64,000 nucleotides of DNA from an uncultured Selenomonadales bacterium (GTDB taxonomy: Bacteria > Bacillota > Negativicutes > Acidaminococcales > Acidaminococcaceae), in assembly GCA_900316935.1 (NCBI GenBank), contig ONEW01000001.1, positions 1 through 64,000 on the forward strand. Reading direction: 5' to 3'. Positions 44,634 to 52,243 of this stretch are shown here, piece by piece. Numbering within the stretch: the stretch's first letter is position 1; each line of letters starts with the position of its first letter. Position numbers and translations under genes: made by a program. Below the pieces are notes generated by a model that was given only the letters and a program-made list of their open reading frames with translations, was not told the DNA's origin and did no database searches.

Positions 44634-45440
44634 TTATTTCACCAGAATCGTGATGTTGTGTTCATCTGCCATGGCAATGGTTTTTTCGCGGTCGATGATG
44701 AGGGTGCTTCCAGCCTCGATGACGATGCCTGTCGCCCCCGCATGGATCATGGACTGCATTGTGTCCGGCCCGAAACCGGGCACGTCGAACCGCTTATCCT
44801 GCTGCGGTTTCGCCGTTTTAGCCACGATGACGCCGCCTTTGCCCAGAAAGCCGCCGCGCAGGATGCACGCATCCGTGCCCTCGATGGCCTCGAGGGCCAT
44901 GACGGCCTGGTTTTTCACGACGACGGTCTGGCCGACATCGAGCCGGCCCAGCTCCTTCGCCATCCGGAACCCAAACTCCATATCCTTCCGTTCCGCTTCC
45001 GTCGGCTTGCGTTTCGTCAGCACGCCCGGTGGCGGCAGCAGCGGCTGAATCAGCTTCGTCTGGTCCATGACCTTCATGCCCGCATCCTCAAGCAGTTTGA
45101 CGATGGCGTTCATGATGGTGTCGTCTTTGCGGTCCGGCAGAGAAGCCAGCACGCGGATGGCCGTCAGGTCGGGAAGCACGACGCCCTTGCGGTACAACCC
45201 TTCCTTCGTGACCTTGCCGATCATGGTCACTTCCCGGACACCGTTCTGTTTCAGCGTGGAAATGATTTTTCCCGCCTTGCCGGGGTTGATTTCGTAATAG
45301 GCGTCGGCGCATCCTTCCAGGTCCTCGTCCGGCGTGGCGACGACGCAGATGATGACGATCCGGTAACCCAGGGACCTGGCCGCCCGCGCCACGTCGACGG
45401 GCAGGTGGCCGATACCTGCCAGGATTCCGATGGTCTCCAT
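44634..45440 (-). CDS. lpxI: UDP-2,3-diacylglucosamine pyrophosphatase LpxI
   Basis: A 268-residue LpxI (DUF1009) protein that cleaves UDP-diacylglucosamine to lipid X. The start IGILAGIGHLPVDVARAAR and the C-terminal block RFDVPGFGPDTMQSMI with AGATGIVIEAGST are typical. It replaces LpxH, of which there is no sign here. GGGAGG is about seven bases before the ATG at 45440. The ORF extension to 45575 crosses a hairpin and is rejected. Confidence 0.94.
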   Translation of the reverse strand: METIGILAGIGHLPVDVARAARSLGYRIVIICVVATPDEDLEGCADAYYEINPGKAGKIISTLKQNGVREVTMIGKVTKEGLYRKGVVLPDLTAIRVLASLPDRKDDTIMNAIVKLLEDAGMKVMDQTKLIQPLLPPPGVLTKRKPTEAERKDMEFGFRMAKELGRLDVGQTVVVKNQAVMALEAIEGTDACILRGGFLGKGGVIVAKTAKPQQDKRFDVPGFGPDTMQSMIHAGATGIVIEAGSTLIIDREKTIAMADEHNITILVK

Positions 45441-45499
45441 ATCGATTCCTCCCATTGGGCGGGGTCCCCTCCGACCAGGGCCCTCCCCTGTACAACAAG

Positions 45500-45529
45500 A
45501 AGGGCAGCGGTTTGTCACTCGCTGCCCTT
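45500..45529 (-). terminator. Hairpin between lpxA and lpxI (attenuator-like)
   Basis: A perfect 10-bp stem (45500-45509 with 45520-45529), then CTTGTTGT on the minus strand. A weak T-run suggests partial termination. Confidence 0.5.
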
Positions 45530-45540
45530 CCGTAATTTCC

Positions 45541-46344
45541 TTATTTACGGGTGTGGATGATGCCGCGTTCCACATTGCGCAGGAACCGCATCAGGTGTTC
45601 CACCGGCTCGCTGCTGTCCAGTTCCTGTTCCATGGTTTCCACCGCCTGTTCCAGCGGCAGGCCGCTGCGGTACAGGATACGGAAGGCCTTTTTCAGCTGC
45701 GAACGGATTTCCAGCGGCATACCGGCGCGGGCCAGGCCGACGCTGTTCAACCCCGCCACGAAGGCCGGGTCGCCCGAAACGAGCATGAACGGCGGAACGT
45801 CCTGGGAAATACGGCTCATGCCGCCCACCATGGCGTTACGGCCGATACGGCAGAACTGGTGCACTGCCGCCAGGCCGCCGATGATGGCGCGGTCTTCGAC
45901 GACCACATGTCCGGCCAGCGTCGCCACGTTGGACATGATGACGTTGTTGCCTACGATACAGTTATGGGCCACATGGGTGTAGGCCATCATGAGGATGTCG
46001 TTGCCCAGGCGGGTCTCGTTTCCTTCGCCCGTGGCGCGGCTGACCGTGCAGCACTCACGGAATGTGCAACGGTCCCCGATGACGGTCGAGCTGTGCTCGC
46101 CCGCGAACTTCAGGTCCTGCGGTTCCCCGCCGATGGATGCACCGGGGAAGAAACGGCAGTCCTTGCCGATATACGTGTACGGATGGATGACCACGTGGGG
46201 TCCCACGATGCATCCGTCGCCCAGTTCCACATCATGTTTAATAACGGCGTACGGGCCGATCGTCACATTCTTGCCGATCACCGCGCCATTTTCAATTATG
46301 GCTGTATCATGGATTTTACACAATGGTGTAATTACCGATGCCAT
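45541..46344 (-). CDS. lpxA: UDP-N-acetylglucosamine acyltransferase
   Basis: A 267-residue left-handed beta-helix enzyme, first step of lipid A synthesis. Hexapeptide repeats run through residues 10-185 (ENGAVIGKNVTIGPYAVI). The catalytic histidine region is MAYTHVAHNCIVGNN, and GGLAAVHQFCRIGRNAMVGG follows. The ATG at 46344 is preferred over 46392, with GGGAG upstream. It is separated from fabZ by a long AT-rich gap. Confidence 0.96.
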   Translation of the reverse strand: MASVITPLCKIHDTAIIENGAVIGKNVTIGPYAVIKHDVELGDGCIVGPHVVIHPYTYIGKDCRFFPGASIGGEPQDLKFAGEHSSTVIGDRCTFRECCTVSRATGEGNETRLGNDILMMAYTHVAHNCIVGNNVIMSNVATLAGHVVVEDRAIIGGLAAVHQFCRIGRNAMVGGMSRISQDVPPFMLVSGDPAFVAGLNSVGLARAGMPLEIRSQLKKAFRILYRSGLPLEQAVETMEQELDSSEPVEHLMRFLRNVERGIIHTRK

Positions 46345-46555
46345 TTTGTCACACTCCCTGCCGTTCTCTGTCTCTGATCTTGTGGAAAACACGCATAGTC
46401 CACCTGTGATTATCTATATAGTCGGATTTCCATCCTGGTTTCAGCTCTGTATTTTCCCCGTTTTTCAGGGTTATACGCGTAAAATTCAAATTTACGTTCA
46501 TTTTTCATGGCAATCTGACTGTTTTTCGCAAAATTTCTTTATATTTGGCAGGAAT
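46345..46555 (-). other. AT-rich gap between fabZ and lpxA
   Basis: About 210 bases, strikingly AT-rich against the GC-rich flanks. It holds a possible 32-codon minus-strand ORF (46410-46508) without a ribosome binding site and several TATA-like hexamers (for example GTATAAC). A secondary promoter for lpxA is plausible but not resolved. Confidence 0.4.
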
Positions 46556-46999
46556 TTATTTCGTGGTTTCCTGGATGGCAAAGAAGCAGTCACATTCGCA
46601 GGCCACTTCGCCGTCCACCTTGCCTTCGCAGTGGATGACGCCCATGGTGCCGTGGATCTTGACGACTTCGGCACGGGTCACGAGCTGGTCGCCGGGAATG
46701 ACAGGTTTGCGGAAGCGGACCTTGTCAATCTTACCGAACACGGCGATCTTACCGCGGTTTTCCGGAGGATACAGCATGGCTACGCCGCCGACCTGGGCCA
46801 TGGCCTCAATCAGCAGGACGCCCGGCATGATCGGTTCGTCGGGAAAATGTCCCAGAAACTGCAATTCGTTGAGCGTGATGTTCTTCACGCCCACCGCCCA
46901 CTTCATCGGCTCCAGGTCCAGGATGCGGTCCACAAGGAGCATGGGAAAACGATGCGGCAGAATCTTCTTTATTTCAGTGACTTCCAAACGAATGGCCAT
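46556..46999 (-). CDS. fabZ: 3-hydroxyacyl-ACP dehydratase
   Basis: A 147-residue hot-dog-fold enzyme of fatty acid elongation. The active-site histidine is in LGHFPDEPIMPGVLLIEAMAQ, and the start IKKILPHRFPMLLVDRI is diagnostic. It competes with LpxA for hydroxyacyl-ACP, which explains its place between lpxC and lpxA. It begins one base after the lpxC stop with GGAGGG upstream. Confidence 0.97.
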   Translation of the reverse strand: MAIRLEVTEIKKILPHRFPMLLVDRILDLEPMKWAVGVKNITLNELQFLGHFPDEPIMPGVLLIEAMAQVGGVAMLYPPENRGKIAVFGKIDKVRFRKPVIPGDQLVTRAEVVKIHGTMGVIHCEGKVDGEVACECDCFFAIQETTK

Positions 47000-47830
47000 T
47001 TATTTACCCTCCCTGTATGCAATAATCTGTTTCGCTAATTTCGAATTATAGGCATGTCCCGATTTGACGGCAATGACATGGCCTTCCCAAGGTCCCAGCA
47101 GGAACAGGTCCCCCAGGACATCGAGAATCTTGTGCCGCACCAGCTCGTCCGGAAAGCGGGGTACGGACAGGCATTTCGTGTCGTCGTAGACAAGGGCGTT
47201 TTCCAGATTGCCCCCCAGGCCGAGACCCATCTTCTTCATCTGTTCCACTTCGTTCATGAACCCGATGGTCCGGGCCGGCGCGATTTCCTTAAGGAACGAC
47301 TCCTCCGTCAGTTCCACATCCTTGTACTGCGTCCCCAGGAGCGGATGGGAATTGATGGATGTGAAGGAAACCCGCACGCCGTCATAGGGTATCATGACGA
47401 TGTATTTATCCCCGTCGTAGACGCTGAAAGCACGGTCCACCTTGTAGACTTTGCGTTCCGCGTCCTGCTCCTTGCGGCCGGCCCGGAGGACCAGCTGCGC
47501 GAAGACGAGGCCGCTGCCGTCCGCCACAGGCGGTTCCGGCGAGTTCATCTCGATGCGGCAGTTGTCTACATGCATCATGGCCAGGGAGGCCAGCAGGTGT
47601 TCTACCGTGAAGACCTGGACCCCATTCTCGCTGATCGTCGTGGCCCGCAGGGTCGACGTGACCAGTTCGGCCTTCGCGTGAATCTCCGGTTTATCCGGCA
47701 GGTCCGTCCGGATGAAGACGATGCCCGTATCCGGAGCGGCCGGCTTCATCGTCATCGTGACGGGTTTGCCGGAGTGCAGCCCGTTACCGGAGTAGCTGAT
47801 TGCGGCTGTCAGTGTTGTCTGCTTCTGCAT
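47000..47830 (-). CDS. lpxC: UDP-3-O-acyl-N-acetylglucosamine deacetylase
   Basis: A 276-residue zinc amidase, the committed step of lipid A synthesis. Zinc ligands are visible in VEHLLASL (His) and RHKILDVLGDL (His and Asp), with the start SYSGNGLHSGKPV. The catalytic tail includes GHVIAVKSGH. AAAGGGG precedes the ATG. The C-terminal extension used for FtsH/LapB turnover in E. coli is short here. Confidence 0.97.
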   Translation of the reverse strand: MQKQTTLTAAISYSGNGLHSGKPVTMTMKPAAPDTGIVFIRTDLPDKPEIHAKAELVTSTLRATTISENGVQVFTVEHLLASLAMMHVDNCRIEMNSPEPPVADGSGLVFAQLVLRAGRKEQDAERKVYKVDRAFSVYDGDKYIVMIPYDGVRVSFTSINSHPLLGTQYKDVELTEESFLKEIAPARTIGFMNEVEQMKKMGLGLGGNLENALVYDDTKCLSVPRFPDELVRHKILDVLGDLFLLGPWEGHVIAVKSGHAYNSKLAKQIIAYREGK

Positions 47831-47888
47831 TTGGATTCCCCTTTATCTGTTGATTTCAATCACAATCTGTCCGGCCCGTTCCGCCGTT

Positions 47889-48785
47889 TCAGCCTTGTTT
47901 CTTCTTGCGGAAGCGCTGCCGGCCGTCCTTCCAGCGGTCGTGCACCCAGAACCACATGGGCGGGTTGCTGCGGATTTCCTGCTCCAGGATGCCGATCAGT
48001 TTTGCCGTCGTATCGTACAGGTCCTTCTCTTTATCTTTTGTCTTAGCCGTGTAGATAGGCGGATAAATCTTCGCGCGGCACGATCCGTCCGGGTCGTAGT
48101 GCATGAAGATGGGCAGCACCGGGCACCCGAATGTGCGGGAGAACACAGCCGGCCCGCCGGGCGTCACAACCTTTTTCCCGAACAGGTCCAGCGTCACACC
48201 CGTGTCATTCGTGTCCTGGTCGAACAGGATGCCCAGGAGGTGCTTCTGCTTCAGATAGCGCCCCATGGCGAGGACGCCTTCCTTGCCGCGGTTGTAGGCT
48301 ACTTTCTGGCCTACCATCCCGCGGTATTCGTTGATGAAACGGTCCATGGCACCATTGTTCTGTTTCCTGGCGATGCTCAGAATGGGATAGCCGTGCATGG
48401 CGACTGTCGCCCCCAGCAGCTCCCAGTTCCCGAAATGGCCTGTGCACATGATGACGCCCTTGCCCTGCGCATACGCTTCCTCCAGATACTCCAGCCCGTC
48501 GGTCTTGACGACGGACCCGATTCCCTGCTTCTTCAGCAGAGGGAAGCGCAGCACCTCGATGATCATGCGCCCGAACTTGACGACGCTCTCCACCACCACG
48601 CGGCGCGCCTCTTCCCGGGACAGTCCCAGACATTCCTGCACATTGGCCGTCGCCATCTCCATGCGCCATTCCGGCACGAAGTGCAGAGCGAACCGGCCCA
48701 GCCAGTTCCCGAAGGCCAGCCCCCAGCTTTTCGGCAGGATACAGAATATCCTGCTGATGAGCTTCATCAGATAATAAACAAACAT
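47889..48785 (-). CDS. Lipid A late acyltransferase, LpxL/HtrB family (copy 2)
   Basis: A 298-residue acyltransferase, paralogous to the gene at 34829. The catalytic HX4E motif is in CTGHFGNWELLG near residue 112. The second block GILFDQDTNDTGVTLDLFGK and the ending WFWVHDRWKDGR are typical. The membrane anchor is at residues 1-25. AGGTG is seven bases before the ATG at 48785. Between lpxD and lpxC it probably adds one secondary chain, with copy 1 adding the other. Confidence 0.9.
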   Translation of the reverse strand: MFVYYLMKLISRIFCILPKSWGLAFGNWLGRFALHFVPEWRMEMATANVQECLGLSREEARRVVVESVVKFGRMIIEVLRFPLLKKQGIGSVVKTDGLEYLEEAYAQGKGVIMCTGHFGNWELLGATVAMHGYPILSIARKQNNGAMDRFINEYRGMVGQKVAYNRGKEGVLAMGRYLKQKHLLGILFDQDTNDTGVTLDLFGKKVVTPGGPAVFSRTFGCPVLPIFMHYDPDGSCRAKIYPPIYTAKTKDKEKDLYDTTAKLIGILEQEIRSNPPMWFWVHDRWKDGRQRFRKKKQG

Positions 48786-48824
48786 AGACACACACCTGAC
48801 GAGGTCCCCTGCAGGGAACCCCCG

Positions 48825-49871
48825 TTATTTTCCCTCTTTGGCGGATTCCAGCTGCGCTTCGAGAGCCGCCATCTGTTTCTTCAGTTCCTTCATGTTCTTC
48901 GTGATTTCCGTAATCTTGCGCAGTTTGGACTGCTGGCGCAGCCATTCCAGATGCGGCATGGACGGGAATCCGGCCAGGACCTGGTTGTCCCCCACGTTGT
49001 TGATGACGCCGCAGCGGCCGGCGAAAGTGTTATTGTTGCCGATGGTGATATGGCCTACCGTAGCGGCCTGGCCGCCGAAGGTGTTGTTGTTGCCGATATG
49101 GACGCTGCCAGGGATGCCGACAAGGGCGACGAACAGGTTGTTCTCGCCGACGACATCGTTATGGCCGAGATGGACCAGGTTGTCCATCTTCGTCCCGTTG
49201 CCGACGATGGTGCTGTCCACCGTCGCGCGGTCGATACAGGTGTTGCAGCCGATTTCCACGTCGTCACCGAGCACCACGTTGCCTGTCTGCAGCACCTTGT
49301 TGTGCCTGCCGTTCATGGTGACGAAGCCGAAGCCGTCGCCGCCGATGACGCAGCCGGCCTGCAGGATGTCCCGGTTTCCCACGACGCAATTTTCCCGGAT
49401 GGTGACATTGGGATAAATGATGCAGTCCGAACCCACGCGGACATGGCGGCCCACATAGACATGGGGATAGATGACCGTGTTGTCCCCTACCTCGGCGCCT
49501 TTATCGATGACGGCAAAGGGCATGACGGCCACATTTTTACCGATTCTCGCATCGGCCGCGATACAGGCCAGGGGGCTGATGACGCGTTCCATCTCCTCGC
49601 GGGGACGGAACAGTTCCAGCAGCTCCGCAAAAGCTTCACGGGGATTTTCCACCCGGATGACCGGCCGGTCCTTCAGCTCCCCTTCCCCGTGCGCCAGGAT
49701 CATGGCACCGGCACGGCTTTTCCCGCACACCTCCACATAGGGCTGTACGGCAAAGGAAATCTCCGTCGGTCCCGCTTCCGCCAGGCCGTTGACACCGGTA
49801 ATCTTCAGGTCCGACCCGTTTTCGAGCGTTCCGTGAAGCAATGCTGCCAATTCCTGCAATGTTTTTTCCAT
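48825..49871 (-). CDS. lpxD: UDP-3-O-acylglucosamine N-acyltransferase
   Basis: A 348-residue enzyme adding the N-linked acyl chain. A short uridine-binding N-terminal domain (about 1-100) leads into a left-handed beta-helix with hexapeptide repeats. The catalytic histidine stretch is MDNLVHLGHNDVVGENN, and IGGDGFGF is diagnostic. A C-terminal coiled helix ends the protein. GGAGG lies eight bases before the ATG at 49871. Confidence 0.96.
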   Translation of the reverse strand: MEKTLQELAALLHGTLENGSDLKITGVNGLAEAGPTEISFAVQPYVEVCGKSRAGAMILAHGEGELKDRPVIRVENPREAFAELLELFRPREEMERVISPLACIAADARIGKNVAVMPFAVIDKGAEVGDNTVIYPHVYVGRHVRVGSDCIIYPNVTIRENCVVGNRDILQAGCVIGGDGFGFVTMNGRHNKVLQTGNVVLGDDVEIGCNTCIDRATVDSTIVGNGTKMDNLVHLGHNDVVGENNLFVALVGIPGSVHIGNNNTFGGQAATVGHITIGNNNTFAGRCGVINNVGDNQVLAGFPSMPHLEWLRQQSKLRKITEITKNMKELKKQMAALEAQLESAKEGK

Positions 49872-49888
49872 ATCCCTATCCTCCAAAA

Positions 49889-49921
49889 TAAGCGGACGAT
49901 CCGACCCGGTCCGTCCGCTTA
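49889..49921 (-). terminator. Terminator-like hairpin before lpxD
   Basis: A perfect 10-bp stem (49889-49898 with 49912-49921) followed on the minus strand by TTTTGG, immediately before the lpxD ribosome binding site. Probably partial termination after the Skp genes. Confidence 0.6.
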
Positions 49922-49992
49922 GGCTCGCCTAAAAGGTACGGTGACAAAGGGTTGCCGGAAACTGCCGCAAGACTTGTTCCCTGCCTTCGGGC

Positions 49993-50400
49993 TTATTTCA
50001 TTTTCGCGATGATGTCTTCCGTCACATCGACGCCGCCGGAAGGAACGGCGTCCTTCAGCAGGATGGCGCTCAGCTTCTTCTCTTTGGAAACTTCCTGCAT
50101 GGCCGTATCCAGGCTGGCTTTCAGCTTGTTCTGGGCCTCCGAGGAAGCGACCTGCATCTGGGCGGATTTGTCGCGGGCAATCTTGTCCTGTTCTTCCTGG
50201 CTCTTGCCCTCGCTTTCCTTCTTCATATCTTCCTGGAGCTGCTTGGACTTATCCTGCAGTTCCTTCTTCACGTTCTGCACAGCCGTCGACTGCTGTTCCA
50301 CCTTCCGCATATCCACGACGCCGAAAGCGGCGTTACGGCTGGTGCAGCCAAAGGCCAGCAGGGAGCAGGCGATCATGAGGCAAGCTAATAATTTCTTCAT
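49993..50400 (-). CDS. OmpH/Skp-like lipoprotein (third gene)
   Basis: A 135-residue exported protein with a lipobox (LLAFGC, cysteine near residue 19), then FGVVDMRKVEQQS, the usual OmpH/Skp opening. A Lys/Gln/Glu-rich coiled coil follows, ending GGVDVTEDIIAKMK. Skp trimers hold unfolded outer-membrane proteins; an acylated form would be tethered to a membrane. The ATG at 50400 fits the signal peptide. Last of three related genes before lpxD. Confidence 0.82.
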   Translation of the reverse strand: MKKLLACLMIACSLLAFGCTSRNAAFGVVDMRKVEQQSTAVQNVKKELQDKSKQLQEDMKKESEGKSQEEQDKIARDKSAQMQVASSEAQNKLKASLDTAMQEVSKEKKLSAILLKDAVPSGGVDVTEDIIAKMK

Positions 50401-50443
50401 AGGTATTTCATCCTTCCTGATTTCATTGATTTGCAATCCGGGT

Positions 50444-51427
50444 TCACTTGGCAGCCTGACCCCGGACGGCGGCTTCCGCGTCCGCCTTTTTGTTGAGTCC
50501 GTCGGCCAGCTTCCGGCGCTGCAGCAGTTTCTGCAGGTCCTGGATGACCGGCTGCGTGATGTCGTCGGCAGAAATGTTGGCCTTGTACTTATGGAACACG
50601 ATGGTGTATCCCTTTTCCTTCGCCAGTTTCATGACAATGCTGCCGACATCCTGCTGGATGGACTTTTCCAGGAGTTCGATTTCCTGCTGCCGTTTATCCA
50701 GCTCGCGGTCCACGGAACCCAGCAGTGCCTGCAGGGACTCCGGGGCCTTCCGGAACAGTTCCTTGTCCTTCCGGGCCGCTTCGTCGGAACGATCGTCCAA
50801 TCCGCCCTGCAGCTCCTTCGCATAGGCTGCCATGCGGTCCTGCATGGCCTGGCGGTCCGCCTGCATGCGTTCCGTCACCAGGGCCTGCTTGTGCGATTCT
50901 ACGGCCATGCGGTCCCGGTCCCGTGCCAGCAGCACTTGTTCCAGTTCCGTATTGGTCCGGGCCCGTTCGTCCTTATTCAGCTTCAGGCCCTCCAGCTTCA
51001 GACGCAGGTTGAAGATGGTCAGGGCATATTTGTCCTCCACGGCCTGGCGCTCCGAAACCAGTTCCCGCTCGGCCTGTCCGGCCACCGCGGCCTCTTTCTC
51101 CGCCAGCTGCCGTTCTTCCTCGGCCTGGCGCTCCGAAAGGCGGACCATGTAATCCGCCGTTTTGTAACTGCGGCGGCTCGTTTCCTTGAGCTGGTGCAGC
51201 CGGGCCAGGCTCGCAACCTGTACCTTGCCGCGCGCTTCCTGTTCCTGCCGTTTTTCCAGGAGCAGGTTGTACTCTTCCTTCATCCGCTTGAGGCGGACCT
51301 GGTCCGGATGAGCTTCCAGCACCTTGTTCCAGTCCAGGACGGCAATCTTTTCAGCGCCGCTCTGCCTGAATCCGCAGGACGAACAAGCGAGGGCGACCAG
51401 CAGCAGGATGACCGTCAGCCAGCGCAT
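50444..51427 (-). CDS. Long OmpH/Skp-like coiled-coil lipoprotein (second gene)
   Basis: A 327-residue exported protein, about twice the length of Skp. The signal peptide has cysteines at about residues 15 and 18 (ACSSC), either of which could be lipidated, though the lipobox is imperfect. Then comes KIAVLDWNKVLEAHP, the Skp-like opening, and about 230 residues of charged coiled coil. A Skp-like end (KGYTIVFHKYKANISADDIT) follows. GGAGGAGG precedes the ATG. It may form longer tentacles than Skp. Confidence 0.78.
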   Translation of the reverse strand: MRWLTVILLLVALACSSCGFRQSGAEKIAVLDWNKVLEAHPDQVRLKRMKEEYNLLLEKRQEQEARGKVQVASLARLHQLKETSRRSYKTADYMVRLSERQAEEERQLAEKEAAVAGQAERELVSERQAVEDKYALTIFNLRLKLEGLKLNKDERARTNTELEQVLLARDRDRMAVESHKQALVTERMQADRQAMQDRMAAYAKELQGGLDDRSDEAARKDKELFRKAPESLQALLGSVDRELDKRQQEIELLEKSIQQDVGSIVMKLAKEKGYTIVFHKYKANISADDITQPVIQDLQKLLQRRKLADGLNKKADAEAAVRGQAAK

Positions 51428-51517
51428 ATGTTCCTCCTCCGCGGTGTCGGACCGCTCCGGCCTGTTCCGCCGCCGGGGCAGCAGGGCAGCCCGGACACGG
51501 AACGGAAAATAAGAATG

Positions 51518-51543
51518 GAAAACGAGGCCCCGGCGGGAGCCTC
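51518..51543 (-). terminator. Terminator-like hairpin after the first Skp-like gene
   Basis: An 8-bp stem with one wobble (51524-51531 with 51536-51543) then GTTTTCC on the minus strand. It should reduce transcription past the first Skp gene. Confidence 0.6.
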
Positions 51544-51557
51544 ATTCCGGTACAGCG

Positions 51558-52055
51558 TTATTTCTTTACGCTCTGCAGGGAGCGGGCCACTTCGTCCGTG
51601 ATATCGGCACCGCCGTAAATGACGGAACTCTTGTCGACGACGACCTTCAGGCCTTTCTTTTCAGCCACTTTGCTGATGGCGTCGTTGATCTGCTTCAGCA
51701 GGGGTTCCATCAGCTCGTTCTGCTTGTTGCCCAGGCGCTGCTGCAGTTGCTGGTAGTAGCGGTCCTTTTCCTCGTTGTTCATGTCCTTGCTCTTCTCGTT
51801 GAACTCGTCACGGGTAGCCTGCACTTCCTTCTGCATGGCCGCACGCACTTCGTCCAGCTTCGGGGACTGGGATACGAGTACCTGGTAATTGACGACGCCG
51901 ATGGCGGAGTCACTGCCCGCCGCACTGGCCACGCCGCCCAGGTTGCTGAAACCACCGGCGGTCAGCGCGATGGTGAAGCAGCCGATGACGAAGATGGCGG
52001 CAATGATCAGCGAAATCGTCTTCACGTTCTTGGGGTTACGCAATTTTTCCATCAT
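51558..52055 (-). CDS. OmpH/Skp-like chaperone with membrane anchor (first gene)
   Basis: A 165-residue protein of the OmpH family. A hydrophobic helix (about residues 14-36) lacks an obvious signal peptidase site, so it may be an uncleaved anchor. IGVVNYQVLVSQSP opens the Skp domain, a Gln/Lys/Glu coiled coil follows, and KGLKVVVDKSSVIYGGADIT closes it. It holds outer-membrane proteins for BamA. It is first behind a strong promoter and followed by a terminator-like hairpin, so it should be the most expressed of the three. Confidence 0.85.
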   Translation of the reverse strand: MMEKLRNPKNVKTISLIIAAIFVIGCFTIALTAGGFSNLGGVASAAGSDSAIGVVNYQVLVSQSPKLDEVRAAMQKEVQATRDEFNEKSKDMNNEEKDRYYQQLQQRLGNKQNELMEPLLKQINDAISKVAEKKGLKVVVDKSSVIYGGADITDEVARSLQSVKK

Positions 52056-52149
52056 AGTAACAATTACCTATCCTTTCATTCCACCCGCCTTCCGCGGATG
52101 TACCGGGAATTCCGTCAGGCAATGCGTATTCCTGCGGATTCGCCATAAC

Positions 52150-52178
52150 ATTATACCAATGAATGCACTTTCTTTCAA
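52150..52178 (-). promoter_or_regulatory. Promoter of the skp-lpx unit
   Basis: Minus-strand TTGAAA (52173-52178), 17-base spacer, TATAAT (52150-52155), about 95 bases before the first Skp gene. Confidence 0.85.
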
Positions 52179-52189
52179 CTTGCCAGGGG

Positions 52190-52212
52190 CTTCCGGCCCC
52201 GTTTTTTCACAG
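52190..52212 (+). terminator. Small GC hairpin with T-run, plus-strand orientation
   Basis: GGGGC, five-base loop, GCCCC, then GTTTTTTC on the plus strand. No plus-strand gene is nearby. It may stop antisense transcription, or simply lie between the upstream gene and the promoter on the minus strand. Confidence 0.4.
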
Positions 52213-52243
52213 GTTTTTTTCACCTTTCCCCCTGCCGGCCGGC

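Noticed and set aside
46410-46508. 32-codon minus-strand ORF in the fabZ-lpxA gap
   Set aside because: No ribosome binding site and no homology that I can recognise; kept only as a note in the gap entry.
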